A DNA stretch of 64,000 nucleotides, from contig NZ_BJUA01000010.1 of assembly GCF_007989825.1 (NCBI RefSeq), forward strand, positions 1 to 64,000, written 5' to 3'. Below the pieces are notes generated by a model. The model saw only the letters and a program-made list of their open reading frames with translations. It had not been told where the DNA came from and ran no database searches. Every line of letters starts with the position of its first letter. Within the stretch, counting starts at the first letter, position 1. Below, piece by piece: positions 35,382 through 43,923 of this stretch. Made by a program: the position numbers and the translations under genes. This stretch comes from Cellulomonas persica (GTDB lineage Bacteria; Actinomycetota; Actinomycetes; Actinomycetales; Cellulomonadaceae).

Positions 35382-36969
35382 GTGAACGCTGCCCGGCCCG
35401 CGACGACGTCGTCGCCCCGACCGTCGCCCGCGCGTGCGGACGCCGGTCCCGAGAGGTCGCTCGACGCGGACGTCGTCGTCGTCGGCTCGGGGTTCGGCGG
35501 GTCCGTCGCCGCCCTGCGGCTGACCGAGAAGGGGTACCGCGTGCTCGTCCTCGAGGCGGGTCGGCGGTTCACCGACGACACCCTGCCGCGCACCTCCTGG
35601 GACGTGCGGCGGTTCCTGTGGGCGCCGCGGCTCGGCTGCACCGGCATCCAGCGCATCCACGCGCTGCCCGACGTGCTCGTGCTCGCCGGCGCAGGCGTGG
35701 GCGGCACGTACCGGCGCGCGCCGGTCGGCGTGGTGTTCGGGCGCGACGGCAGGCTCGAACCCGGCGCCGTCGTGCCGGACCCGTTCTTCGGAGGTGTCGG
35801 GCCGCAGCGGCGCGGGTGCACGCAGTGCGGCTCGTGCATGACCGGCTGCCGGTTCGGGGCCAAGAACACGCTCACGACGAACTACCTGCCGCTCGCCGAA
35901 CGGGCGGGCGCGCGTCGTCCCGCTCACCACGGTCACCGCGGTGCGCCCGGCCGACGACGGCACGTGGCAGGTCGACGTCGTGCCCACCGGCCGACGCCGC
36001 CCGCGTCGGACCCTGCGGGCCGGGCAGGTCGTGCTCGCGGCCGGCGCGTGGGGCACGCAGGAGCTGCTGCACCGGCTCAAGGCCGACGGCGTGCTGCCCG
36101 AGCTCTCCGACCGCCTCGGGCACCTCACGCGCACCAACTCCGAGTCGCTCGGCGGCGCGGTCGCCCGGTGGCGCGACCGCCGGACCGCACCCGACCTGAC
36201 GCAGGGCGTCGCGATCACGTCGTCGGTCTGGCTCGACGAGCGCACGCACCTCGAACCCGTCCGGTACGGCCGCGGCTCCAACCTCATGGGACTGCTCTCG
36301 ACGGTCCTGACCGCCGGCCGCACCCCGGACGAGCGCCCGACCGGAGCGCGCGTGCGGCACGTCGGGCGGTGGTGGGCCACCGCGCTGCGGCACCCCGGTC
36401 AGGTCGCCTCGCTGCTGCTCGGCCTCGGCTCGTGGTCGCAGCGCACCGTCATCGGGCTCGTCATGCAAACCGGTGGCGCCGCGATCGACGTGCGGCCGCG
36501 CCGGGACTGGCGCGGGCGCGTGCGCCTGACCTCCGTGCCCGGCGACGGTGAGCCGAACCCGACCTGGATCCCGCAGGCGCACGCCGCGTACCGGGCGATG
36601 GCCCGGCAGCTCGGCGGGTTCCCGGCGGGGAGCATCGGCGAGGTCGTCGACGTGCCGATGACCGCGCACTTCATCGGCGGGTGCACGATCGGCCGGACCG
36701 CCGACGACGGCGTCATCGACCCCTACCACCGCGTGCACCGCTACCCGGGGCTGCACGTGCTCGACGGGTCGACGATCTCGGCGAACCTCGGTGTGAACCC
36801 GTCCCTGACGATCACCGCGCAAGCCGAACGGGCGTGCGCGCTGTGGCCCAACCTGGGCGAGGCCGACCCGCGGCCCGGCCCGGGGGAACCCTACGTGCGG
36901 CTCGCCCCCGTCGCCCCGGCCCGCCCGGTCGTGCCCGCGCACGCCCCCGCCGCCCTCCGCCCCCGCTAG
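35382..36969 (+). pseudogene. GMC-type FAD oxidoreductase (cholesterol-oxidase-like) with a frameshift
   Basis: A GMC oxidoreductase of about 528 residues split over two frames. The first frame gives the FAD motif [17 protein letters not shown] (31-47) and the Cys-rich segment [19 protein letters not shown], then [11 protein letters not shown]. Near 35903-35916 it leaves the coding frame; the protein continues in the next frame as [19 protein letters not shown] to the end, including HFIGGCTIG and the GMC C-terminal motif LGVNPSLTITAQAERA. The break is at a GCGGGCGCGCG run where two bases appear missing relative to an intact reading (..AGARVVPL..). It could be a real mutation or a sequencing error; everything else looks intact. 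GACACT ends 6 bases before GTG 35382. Confidence 0.8.
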
Positions 36970-37173
36970 CCGCCGCGGGGGCCGGGCCCTGCCTCCGCGC
37001 TCGGGTCGTCGTCGCTCCGGTTGTGACGGAAATGGGGGCGTCGGCGTCGGGCTGCGGCGGTGGCTGCGGCGGGCGGGGCGTGCCCGGGCCCGGCGGGTGT
37101 GTCGCGGGTGCGTCGTCGGATGTGTCCGGTTCGCGCAGGTCGCGCCGCGTTTTTGCCGGGCGCGCGGGGTGGC

Positions 37174-37189
37174 TGTGGCCGCCGTCACA
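37174..37189. promoter_or_regulatory. CRP-like palindrome
   Basis: TGTGGCCGCCGTCACA: matches TGTGA-N6-TCACA at nine of ten positions. It lies about 275 bases before the -10 at 37465. Confidence 0.4.
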
Positions 37190-37464
37190 GCGCGCTCGGG
37201 GTGGGTGAAGTTGTGTGACGGAAGTGTGCAGGCGCTCATGTCGAGAGCGCCGAGACGGCTTGTCCGGTATGCGTGAACTGCTCCGCATAGCCGCATCGCC
37301 GCTTCGTCGACGTGACCAGGACGGACGTCCTGAACCGCCATCGAACGGGCGTGAACGGGCGAAGCGGGCCCGGACCGCTGGTGTGTCAGAGATGTGCGAC
37401 GCCCCCGCTGCGGCCTTCGCAGGACCTCTCCGGATCGCCACCGGGACGTCCGACTGCCGCTCCT

Positions 37465-37470
37465 TAGCGT
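37465..37470 (+). promoter_or_regulatory. -10 hexamer TAGCGT of the second M15 gene
   Basis: TAGCGT ends 8 bases before ATG 37479; the 8 bases are GGAGAGCG, which could also act as a ribosome site on a longer message. Confidence 0.5.
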
Positions 37471-37478
37471 GGAGAGCG

Positions 37479-39065
37479 ATGAGTGACGAGCCGCAGCGCC
37501 GGCGTACGTCCGGCGGCGGTCGCCACGCGGCAACCGACCGGACACGCACGCGCCACCACCCCCACCTCACCCCCGGCCGAGTGGCCCAGGGGTTCGTCGT
37601 CGTCGCGCTCACCGCCGCGTTCGGCGGGTTCGTGTCGCAGAGCACCGCCGCCACCGAGCAGGACCGCACCGCGATGCGTGAGGCGCGCGCCGCCGTCGCC
37701 GACGCCGCGCTCGACGCCGTGCACTCGGCGCGCGCCGCGACCGACGCCGCCGAGGACGTGACCGTCGACGACGCGACCGTCGACGAGCTCGACGCCGCCA
37801 CGGCCGAGCTCGAGGAGCTCCTCGACGAGGCCGGCGTCCTGAGCGCCCGCACCACCGGTGCCGCCTCCCGCAGCGGCGACCGCACCGCGTCCGGCACGGC
37901 GAGGGACGGCACGACGAGCGACCGCACGGCGACCGACGGCACGGCGACCGACGGCACCGCGACCGACGGCACGGCCGCCGACGAGGGCGCGACCGACGGT
38001 GCCGCCGCGGACGGTGCCGCAGCAGGCGGTGCCGCAACGGACGGTGCTGCGACGGACGGTGCTGCGACGGACGGTGCTGCGACGGACGGTGCCGCCACGG
38101 ACGGTGCCGCCGCTGACGGTGCGGCGACGGACGCGCCGGAGCCCGACGGCACCGCGACCCCTGACGCCGCAGCGCCCGAGGCGACGCCGACCACCGAGGC
38201 GCGCGTCCAGGGGCTCCTGAGCGCGTCGGAGGACCGGCTCCCGACCGGGGCCGACACCACGACCGGCGCCCCGGGCGACACCTCGTCGGAGGCACCCTCG
38301 TCGGACGCCGCCGGACCCGAGGCCGGCACCGACGCGACGGCGGACCCGGCCGCCGCTGGCGATGCCGCGGCCGACCCGGCCGACGACGTCGTCGTCCCAC
38401 CGGTCGAGGGACCCGAGGACGAGACGACACGCCAGATCCGCGAGGCGCTCGAGCGCGTCGTCGAGCTGAGCCACGAGGTCGCCGAGACGACGCAGGAGGA
38501 GCGCGAGCGGATCGCGGCCGAGCAGAAGGCCGCCGCCGAGAAGGCTGCCGCTGAGAAGGCCGCGGCCGAGGCCGCCGCGAAGGCCGAGGCGGAGGCAGCC
38601 GCCAAGGCCGCGGCGGAGGCTGCCGCCGCCAAGGAGGCCGAGCGCGCCGCGTGGAAGGCGTCGCTGCGCGGGTACGCCAACGGTCAGATCCCGGCGTCGG
38701 CGCTCTGCGCGCCGTCCTTCGACTCCGGTGCGCTGCTGCGCTGCGACGCGGCCGAGGACCTCGACGCGCTCGACGCCGCCTACTACGCCGACTTCGGCGC
38801 GCACCTGGCGATCTCCGACTCCTACCGCTCGTACGGCTCGCAGGTGAGCTGCCGAGCGCGCAAGGGCTGGCTGTGCGCCCGGCCCGGCACGTCGAACCAC
38901 GGCACGGGCGTCGCGGTGGACCTCGGCGGCGGGATCCAGGTGTTCGGGACCGCGCAGCACGTGTGGATGCAGAAGCACGCGGCCGACTTCGGGTGGGTGC
39001 ACCCGTCCTGGGCGCGCGCCGGCGGCAGCAAGCCGGAGGCCTGGCACTGGGAGTACACGCGCTGA
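37479..39065 (+). CDS. VanY-type M15 peptidase with long repetitive stalk
   Basis: A 528-residue envelope peptidase. After about 35 basic and polar residues a helix at about 37-55 (GFVVVALTAAFGGFV) anchors it. A helical segment (60-125) is followed by a Thr/Asp/Gly/Ala repeat zone (about 145-225) of GAATD-type pentapeptides coded by 15-bp repeats, then an acidic linker, a long Ala/Glu/Lys coiled coil (about 325-395), and the M15 domain (about 405-528) with SDSYRSYGSQ, GTSNHGTGVAVDLGG and a terminal WHWEYTR. It shares architecture with the M15 protein at 15990 but is much longer. The stalk should place the enzyme far into the wall. Confidence 0.87.
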   Translation: MSDEPQRRRTSGGGRHAATDRTRTRHHPHLTPGRVAQGFVVVALTAAFGGFVSQSTAATEQDRTAMREARAAVADAALDAVHSARAATDAAEDVTVDDATVDELDAATAELEELLDEAGVLSARTTGAASRSGDRTASGTARDGTTSDRTATDGTATDGTATDGTAADEGATDGAAADGAAAGGAATDGAATDGAATDGAATDGAATDGAAADGAATDAPEPDGTATPDAAAPEATPTTEARVQGLLSASEDRLPTGADTTTGAPGDTSSEAPSSDAAGPEAGTDATADPAAAGDAAADPADDVVVPPVEGPEDETTRQIREALERVVELSHEVAETTQEERERIAAEQKAAAEKAAAEKAAAEAAAKAEAEAAAKAAAEAAAAKEAERAAWKASLRGYANGQIPASALCAPSFDSGALLRCDAAEDLDALDAAYYADFGAHLAISDSYRSYGSQVSCRARKGWLCARPGTSNHGTGVAVDLGGGIQVFGTAQHVWMQKHAADFGWVHPSWARAGGSKPEAWHWEYTR

Positions 39066-39153
39066 CCAGCGCGCTGACGGCCTGACCGAGCCGGAACCGG
39101 GCCCTGACCTGCCGGTCCGGTCTTCACCCAGCCCGACGGCACCGGTCTGCACC

Positions 39154-39159
39154 TAGCAT
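39154..39159 (+). promoter_or_regulatory. -10 hexamer TAGCAT
   Basis: TAGCAT ends 7 bases before ATG 39167. Confidence 0.5.
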
Positions 39160-39166
39160 CGGACCC

Positions 39167-40153
39167 ATGCCTTCCCCGGGTCGAGCCTGGCCGCTCGTCG
39201 GCCGCGCCGCCGAGCTCGACGACCTCGAGGCCTACCTGACCGAGGCCACCGACGGGCCCGGTGGCGCGGTGCTGCTCGAGGGTGAGGCGGGCGTCGGGCG
39301 CACGAGCCTCGTCGAGGCGCTGCAGTCCGGTGCGCAGCTCCTGGGCATCCGCGTCTGCGGCGGTCCGGACGCGCTCGACGAGCTGCGCCGTCCCTGCGAG
39401 GACGGGTCCGCGCGGCTCGTCGTCCTGGAGGACGTGCACCGCTGGGACGACGACGAGCTCACCGGGCTCGCCGAGGCGTCGGCCGACGGCTTCCCGCCGC
39501 GCACGCTCGTCGTCCTGACGCTGCGACCCGTGCCGCACCGGCCCGAGGTCACGCACGTCGTCAGTCGCTGGACGCGCGCCGGTGCGCGCTACCTCGAGCT
39601 GCGGCCGCTGCCGACCGCTGCGGCCGTCGAGCTCGCCGAGGCGATCGTCGGGGCCAACCTCGGGCCGTCGCTGCGCGGAGCGGTCTCGACCGCGGGTGGC
39701 AACCCGCGCTTCGTCGTCGACGTGGTCACCGCGGCCCACGACACGGGCGCGCTCGTCGCGGTCGAGGGCGGCATCGACGCGGTCCTGCCGGGCTGGCGCG
39801 GCGAGGTCGAGGACGTCGTGCGGTCACGCGTCGCGTACCTGGGCGACGAGGTGCTCGCGCTGCTGTCGGCGGCGTCCGTGCTCGGGGTGTCGTTCGTCGT
39901 CGTGGACCTCGCGGCGCTCGCCGACCGGCCCGTCGCCGACGTGTGGCGGACCCTGCGGCACGCGCTCGCGGCGGGCGTCGTCCAGGCGCGCGGCGACCGG
40001 CTCGTGTTCCGGCACGACGTGGTGCGTGCCGCGCTGTACTCCGGGATCGATCTCGACGACCGGCGTGCGCTGCACGCTCGCGCGGCGTGGACGCTGCGCG
40101 AGGCGGGTGCCCCGCAGGCCGTCGTCGCGACGCACCTCGAACGCTCCCGCTGA
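39167..40153 (+). CDS. Orphan STAND/LAL-type ATPase domain protein
   Basis: A 328-residue protein matching only the N-terminal ATPase module of large LuxR-type (LAL/MalT-like) regulators. It starts WPLVGRAAELDDLEAYL, with Walker A GEAGVGRTS at 39-47 (the usual lysine is R45) and Walker B RLVVLEDVHRWDD at 83-95. VVLTLRPVP, LELRPLP and GGNPRFVVDVV fit the family, and a winged-helix-like region follows (VLVFRHDVVRAALYSGI-type end). The TPR region and the C-terminal LuxR helix-turn-helix are absent, and the following 400 bases hold no remnant of them. It may be a truncated regulator or a stand-alone switch. Confidence 0.75.
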   Translation: MPSPGRAWPLVGRAAELDDLEAYLTEATDGPGGAVLLEGEAGVGRTSLVEALQSGAQLLGIRVCGGPDALDELRRPCEDGSARLVVLEDVHRWDDDELTGLAEASADGFPPRTLVVLTLRPVPHRPEVTHVVSRWTRAGARYLELRPLPTAAAVELAEAIVGANLGPSLRGAVSTAGGNPRFVVDVVTAAHDTGALVAVEGGIDAVLPGWRGEVEDVVRSRVAYLGDEVLALLSAASVLGVSFVVVDLAALADRPVADVWRTLRHALAAGVVQARGDRLVFRHDVVRAALYSGIDLDDRRALHARAAWTLREAGAPQAVVATHLERSR

Positions 40154-40292
40154 GCACCCGCGTCGCTCGCGCGGTCCGCCTCCAGGAACGCCCGGGCCGG
40201 CCCGTGCCTGCGTGCTCGGGGACGGGTGCGGCTTCGTGGGTCTCTGCGTGCGGACCTCTGCTCGCGGGTGCCTGCACATGATCTGGCCCCGA

Positions 40293-40328
40293 GGATCTCG
40301 GCTCGGGATCTCGGCCCGTGGATCTCGG
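40293..40328. repeat. Three GGATCTCGG repeats
   Basis: GGATCTCGG at 40293, 40306 and 40320, spaced 13-14 bases apart, 25 bases before TAGCGT. Could be an operator array or plain slippage. Confidence 0.5.
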
Positions 40329-40352
40329 GCTGCGGGGCGTCGGTCGCGCGCC

Positions 40353-40358
40353 TAGCGT
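40353..40358 (+). promoter_or_regulatory. -10 hexamer TAGCGT, likely osmC promoter
   Basis: TAGCGT about 195 bases before ATG 40553, implying a long leader of about 190 bases for osmC. Confidence 0.4.
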
Positions 40359-40552
40359 GGGCGGACCAGCCTGTCTGTCGTCCCTGTCCTCTCTGGCGTC
40401 TCTGTGGTCAGTGTCGTCTCTGTCGTCTCGGACGGCAGCGCGTTCGTCGCGGACGGCACGACGACGGCGCGCACGACCTCGGGGCTCACGACAGGCACTC
40501 ACGACAGGCACGGCACGACACGGCACGACACACGACGACGTAAGGAGCAAGC

Positions 40553-40990
40553 ATGCCCACGCGCAGCGCACACACCTCCTGGCACGGCACCCTGAACGAC
40601 GGCTCCGGCCGCGTCGAGCTCACGAGCTCGGGCGCCGGCGCGTACGACGTCTCGTTCCCGCGCCGCGCGGCCGACGACGCCGGCGGAGTGACCAGCCCCG
40701 AGGAGCTGATCGGTGCGGCGCACTCGTCCTGCTACGCGATGCAGCTCTCCGCGGTGATCGCGGAGGCCGGCGGGACGCCCGTCGACCTCGACGTGAAGGC
40801 CGACGTGACGCTCCGGCCCGACTCCGCGGGTGGCTTCCACATCTCGGGGATCGCGCTGACGGTGCGCGGCACGGTCGAGGGCCTCGACGCCGACGGCTTC
40901 CTCGCCGCGGCCGAGAGCGCCAAGACGGGCTGCCCGGTGAGCAAGGCGCTCACGGGCACGACCATCACGCTGGACGCGGCGCTCGCGTGA
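40553..40990 (+). CDS. osmC: OsmC-type organic hydroperoxide reductase
   Basis: A 145-residue peroxiredoxin of the OsmC/Ohr fold that reduces organic hydroperoxides. The reactive cysteine is C60 in AAHSSCYAMQLS and the resolving cysteine C127 in AKTGCPVSKAL; PEELIGAAH is typical. The N-terminal SAHTSWHGTL...GSGRVEL matches OsmC rather than Ohr. A good ribosome site, AAGGAG, stands 6 bases before ATG 40553, so this gene, with its long leader, differs from the leaderless neighbours. A 17-bp tandem repeat begins 24 bases after the stop. Confidence 0.93.
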   Translation: MPTRSAHTSWHGTLNDGSGRVELTSSGAGAYDVSFPRRAADDAGGVTSPEELIGAAHSSCYAMQLSAVIAEAGGTPVDLDVKADVTLRPDSAGGFHISGIALTVRGTVEGLDADGFLAAAESAKTGCPVSKALTGTTITLDAALA

Positions 40991-41014
40991 CCGAGCCGCC
41001 CTCCGAGGCGCCCG

Positions 41015-41065
41015 GACGGGCCGCCCTGCCGGACGGGTCGCCCTGCCTGACGGGTCGCCCTGCCT
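41015..41065. repeat. Three tandem 17-bp units after osmC
   Basis: GACGGGTCGCCCTGCCT-type units at 41015-41031, 41032-41048 and 41049-41065; the last two are identical. Confidence 0.8.
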
Positions 41066-41201
41066 GACGGCCTCGGATGGTCCGAGGCAGCGCCTTGCCT
41101 GACGGGCCTGCCCGACGGGAACGGTGCACGCGCGTCGGCGTGTCGCGGACGACGCGCGTGCATCGCGCCCGGGTGGGCCGTGCGTCGGGACTTCGGTCCC
41201 G

Positions 41202-41220
41202 TGAGGATTGCCTCACCTCA
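41202..41220. promoter_or_regulatory. DtxR/IdeR-like iron box of feoABC
   Basis: TGAGGATTGCCTCACCTCA matches about 15 of 19 positions of the actinobacterial iron box (TTAGGTNAGSCTNACCTWA). It ends 4 bases before the -10 TAGCGT (41225-41230) and would block the promoter when iron is plentiful. Confidence 0.7.
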
Positions 41221-41224
41221 TCAC

Positions 41225-41230
41225 TAGCGT
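41225..41230 (+). promoter_or_regulatory. -10 hexamer TAGCGT of feoA
   Basis: TAGCGT ends 7 bases before GTG 41238. Confidence 0.55.
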
Positions 41231-41237
41231 CACGAGC

Positions 41238-41474
41238 GTGAACCTCGCGCAGAGCACACCGGGCGACGTCGTCCGGGTCACGCGCATCGACCTCGACGGG
41301 GCGATGCGCAAGCGCTGTCGCGAGCTCGGCCTCGCGCCAGGAGCGGTCGTGCACGTCACGCACCGCGGCGGGTTCGGCGGGCGCGTCGTCGGCATCGGAC
41401 TCGACCGGTTCGCGCTCGACGCCCAGACGTGCGTCCACGTCTACGTCGCACCCGTCGACGTCCCGACGTCGTGA
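41238..41474 (+). CDS. feoA: Ferrous iron transport protein A
   Basis: A 78-residue SH3-like FeoA protein, the small cytoplasmic partner of the FeoB iron transporter. The pattern GDVVRVTRIDLDGAMRKRCRELGLAPGAVVHV, split over two strands, and GRVVGIGLDRFALD are typical. GTG 41238 follows TAGCGT and the iron box, so the operon should be on when iron is low. Its TGA overlaps the GTG of feoB by four bases (GTGA), indicating translational coupling. Confidence 0.9.
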   Translation: MNLAQSTPGDVVRVTRIDLDGAMRKRCRELGLAPGAVVHVTHRGGFGGRVVGIGLDRFALDAQTCVHVYVAPVDVPTS

Positions 41475-43687
41475 GCTGCCACGAGGCGCCGAACCCGACG
41501 CGTCGGGGATCGGCGCCCTCGAGCACCGCCGTGCTCGAGCCCCGCCTCGCCGGACGCCGCGTCGAGAGGCGCGGCGCCGACGGCCCACGCCGAGACGAGC
41601 GCCGCGCCGACGAGCCGCGCATCGTGCTCGTCGGGAACCCGAACGTCGGCAAGTCCACGCTGTTCAACGCGCTCACGGGCGCACGGCAACGCGTGGTCAA
41701 CGCGCCCGGCACGACGGTCGAGCTGCAGGAGGGCCGGTGGCGCGTCGGAGGCGTGCCGTGCCGCCTCGTCGACCTGCCGGGTACGTACAGCCTCGACGCG
41801 CGGTCGCCCGACGAGCAGGTCGCGGCCCAGGCCGTGCACGACGAGGGGACCGACCTCGCCGTGCTCCTCGTCGACGCCGCGGGGCTCGCGCGCTCGCTCG
41901 TCCTCGCGGGGCAGGTCGCGCTCTCGGGCGTACCCGTCGTCGTCGCGCTCACCATGTCGGACGTCGCCCGCTCGCGGGGTCTGACCGTGCCCGTCGAGAC
42001 GCTCGCGACCCGGCTCGGCGTCCCCGTCGTCGCGCTCGACCCCCGCACGGGCGCCGGCCTGGCGGCTCTCGCGTCGGCGGTCGAGCAAGCGCTCACCCAC
42101 CCGAGCACCCTCACGCTCGCCACGGGCGACCGGCCCGACACCGCGACAGCCGACCTCACCGTCGGCCACACCGCCGACCCGGCCGTCGACGACACCGCCG
42201 ATCCGACCGTCGACCACACCGTCGACCCGGCACCCGCCCGCGCAGACGATCACGATCTCGAGCCGACACCAGACCACGCCGTCCGCCCGGCGCATGCGGG
42301 CGCCGACGAGCACGCCCTCGATCCGGCACCCGAGCACGCCGAGGACCACGACGACGACGCCGAGAGGGTGTTCGCGTGGGTCGCCGACGTGCTGCGGGTC
42401 GTGCAGAGCGGCACCCCCGCGACGGCTCGACCGGTGCGCACCTGGTCGGACCGCGTCGACCGTGTGCTGCTCGACGCGCGCGCGGGGATCCCGGTGCTCC
42501 TCGTCGTGATGTGGGGGCTGTTCCAGCTCGCGACCACCGTGGCCGCACCTCTCATGGACGCGATCGACGCCGTCGTCAACGGCACGGTCGCGGACGCCTT
42601 GCGTGACGTGCTGCCCTCGTCGGGACCGTGGCGCTGGGTGGAGGGGCTGCTCGTCGACGGTGCGCTCGCGGGCGTCGGGACCGTGCTGTCGTTCGTGCCG
42701 CTGCTCGCGCTGGTCTTCGTCGCCGTCGCGCTGCTCGAGGACTGCGGCTACCTGGCGCGCGCCGCGTTCGTCGCGGACCGCGCGATGCGAGCGATCGGGC
42801 TCGACGGCCGGGCGGTGCTGCCGCTCGTCGTCGGGTTCGGGTGCAACCTCCCCGCGCTCGCGGCGACCCGCACGCTCCCGCACGCGCGGCAGCGCCTGCT
42901 CACGGGGCTGCTCATCCCGTTCACGTCCTGCACCGCGCGGCTCACGGTGTACGTGCTGCTCGCGTCGGTGTTCTTCCCGCAGCACGCAGGGACGGTCATC
43001 TTCGTCATGTACCTCGCGTCCGCCGCGCTCGTCGTGCTCGGCGGCCTGGCGCTGCGCCGCACGCTGTTCCGCGACGTCCGACGCGAGCCGCTCGTGCTCG
43101 CGCTGCCCGCCTACCAACGGCCCGCGCTGCGCCCGATCGCGCTGTCCGTGGGCGTGCGGGTCCTGGCGTTCGCGCGCAAGGCGGGCGTGATCATCGTCGG
43201 GACCCTCACCGTGGTCTGGCTGCTCATGGCGGTCCCCGTGACGGGCGGGCACGCGGTCGCGGACGTGCCCGTCGAGGACTCGCTGTACGGCCGGGCGGCC
43301 GAGACCATCGCGCCGGTGCTGGGCCCGGCCGGCTTCGGGACGTGGGAGGCGGCGGCGGCGCTCGCCACGGGCTTCGTCGCGAAGGAGGTCGTCGTCGGGT
43401 CGCTCGCCCAGACGGCCGCGGTGGCCGAGCCCGAGGACCCCGCCGACCCCGGCGACCTGGCCGACCGGCTGCGCGCGACGTTCGACGCGTCGTCCGGCGG
43501 GCACGCGGGTGCGGCCGCTGCCGGGTTCCTGTGGTTCGTGCTCGCGTACAGCCCGTGCCTCGCGACGCTCGCCGAGCAGCGCCGGCTGTTCGGGCTGCGG
43601 TGGACGTTGCTCGGCGTGGGCGTCGGGTTGAGCGTCGCGTGGGTCGGCGCGGTGCTCGTGTTCCAGACGGGACGGCTGCTGGGATGA
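41471..43687 (+). CDS. feoB: Ferrous iron transport protein B, with a His/Asp-rich insert
   Basis: A 738-residue Fe(II) transporter. Residues 1-50 are a basic extension. The G domain has G1 GNPNVGKS (55-62), G3 DLPG (101-104) and, at the G4 site, T160-M-S-D163 where FeoB normally has Asn. A segment at about 215-297 links the G domain to the membrane part; it repeats H-T-A/V-D-P motifs and contains eight histidines and many acids, unusual for FeoB. The membrane region from about 320 has the GFGCNLPAL and FTSCTARLTVYVLL blocks with gate cysteines, and a C-terminal AYSPCLATL. ATG of the next gene overlaps its stop (ATGA). Confidence 0.95.
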   Translation: MSCHEAPNPTRRGSAPSSTAVLEPRLAGRRVERRGADGPRRDERRADEPRIVLVGNPNVGKSTLFNALTGARQRVVNAPGTTVELQEGRWRVGGVPCRLVDLPGTYSLDARSPDEQVAAQAVHDEGTDLAVLLVDAAGLARSLVLAGQVALSGVPVVVALTMSDVARSRGLTVPVETLATRLGVPVVALDPRTGAGLAALASAVEQALTHPSTLTLATGDRPDTATADLTVGHTADPAVDDTADPTVDHTVDPAPARADDHDLEPTPDHAVRPAHAGADEHALDPAPEHAEDHDDDAERVFAWVADVLRVVQSGTPATARPVRTWSDRVDRVLLDARAGIPVLLVVMWGLFQLATTVAAPLMDAIDAVVNGTVADALRDVLPSSGPWRWVEGLLVDGALAGVGTVLSFVPLLALVFVAVALLEDCGYLARAAFVADRAMRAIGLDGRAVLPLVVGFGCNLPALAATRTLPHARQRLLTGLLIPFTSCTARLTVYVLLASVFFPQHAGTVIFVMYLASAALVVLGGLALRRTLFRDVRREPLVLALPAYQRPALRPIALSVGVRVLAFARKAGVIIVGTLTVVWLLMAVPVTGGHAVADVPVEDSLYGRAAETIAPVLGPAGFGTWEAAAALATGFVAKEVVVGSLAQTAAVAEPEDPADPGDLADRLRATFDASSGGHAGAAAAGFLWFVLAYSPCLATLAEQRRLFGLRWTLLGVGVGLSVAWVGAVLVFQTGRLLG

Positions 43688-43923
43688 GCGTCCTCGACGA
43701 CGTGCTGCGCGTGACGCGCACGGGCGCGACGCCCGCCGCCGCGGCCCGCACGCTCGGGGTCGACGAGGGGCTCGTCCTTGCCGCGCTCGACCACTGGGAG
43801 CGTCGTGGGACCCTCACCCGCCCGCCGGCCCGCGCCGACTCGTCGTGCTCGACCTGCGTGGCCACGACGCCCGACGTGCCCCTCCCGCTCGCCTGCACCG
43901 GCTGCCCCCTCGCGCGCCGCTGA
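43684..43923 (+). CDS. FeoC-like small winged-helix protein with four cysteines
   Basis: A 79-residue protein overlapping the feoB stop by four bases. Residues 1-50 form a winged-helix (VLDDVLRVTRTGATPAAAART, then ALDHWERRGTL), as in FeoC. The C-terminus holds C55-x2-C58 and C71-x2-C74, a spacing that could bind a [4Fe-4S] cluster or zinc. In enterobacteria FeoC is an Fe-S protein that shields FeoB from proteolysis; whether this one does so is inference from position and cysteines. It completes a three-gene iron operon. Confidence 0.8.
   Translation: MSVLDDVLRVTRTGATPAAAARTLGVDEGLVLAALDHWERRGTLTRPPARADSSCSTCVATTPDVPLPLACTGCPLARR

Larger units (their letters stand above)
36970..37478. other. 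509-base intergenic region upstream of the second M15 peptidase
   Basis: No gene is supported here. It holds two copies of gtgacggaa (near 37021 and 37214), a CRP-like site at 37174, a hairpin TATGCG..CGCATA around 37268-37289, and a hairpin CAGGAC-GGAC-GTCCTG near 37317-37333, before the TAGCGT at 37465. Base composition is less coding-like than its flanks. A regulatory leader is possible but I recognise no riboswitch. Confidence 0.5.
40154..40552. other. 399-base intergenic region upstream of osmC
   Basis: No gene supported. It contains three GGATCTCGG repeats (40293-40328), a TAGCGT promoter at 40353, a pyrimidine-rich run (40375-40430), and short direct repeats of cacgacaggca and cggcacgaca (40487-40530) before the ribosome site. 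Confidence 0.55.

Noticed and set aside
36970..37478. Cyclic di-AMP (ydaO-type) riboswitch
   Set aside because: I could not find the conserved core of that aptamer by eye; needs a covariance-model search.
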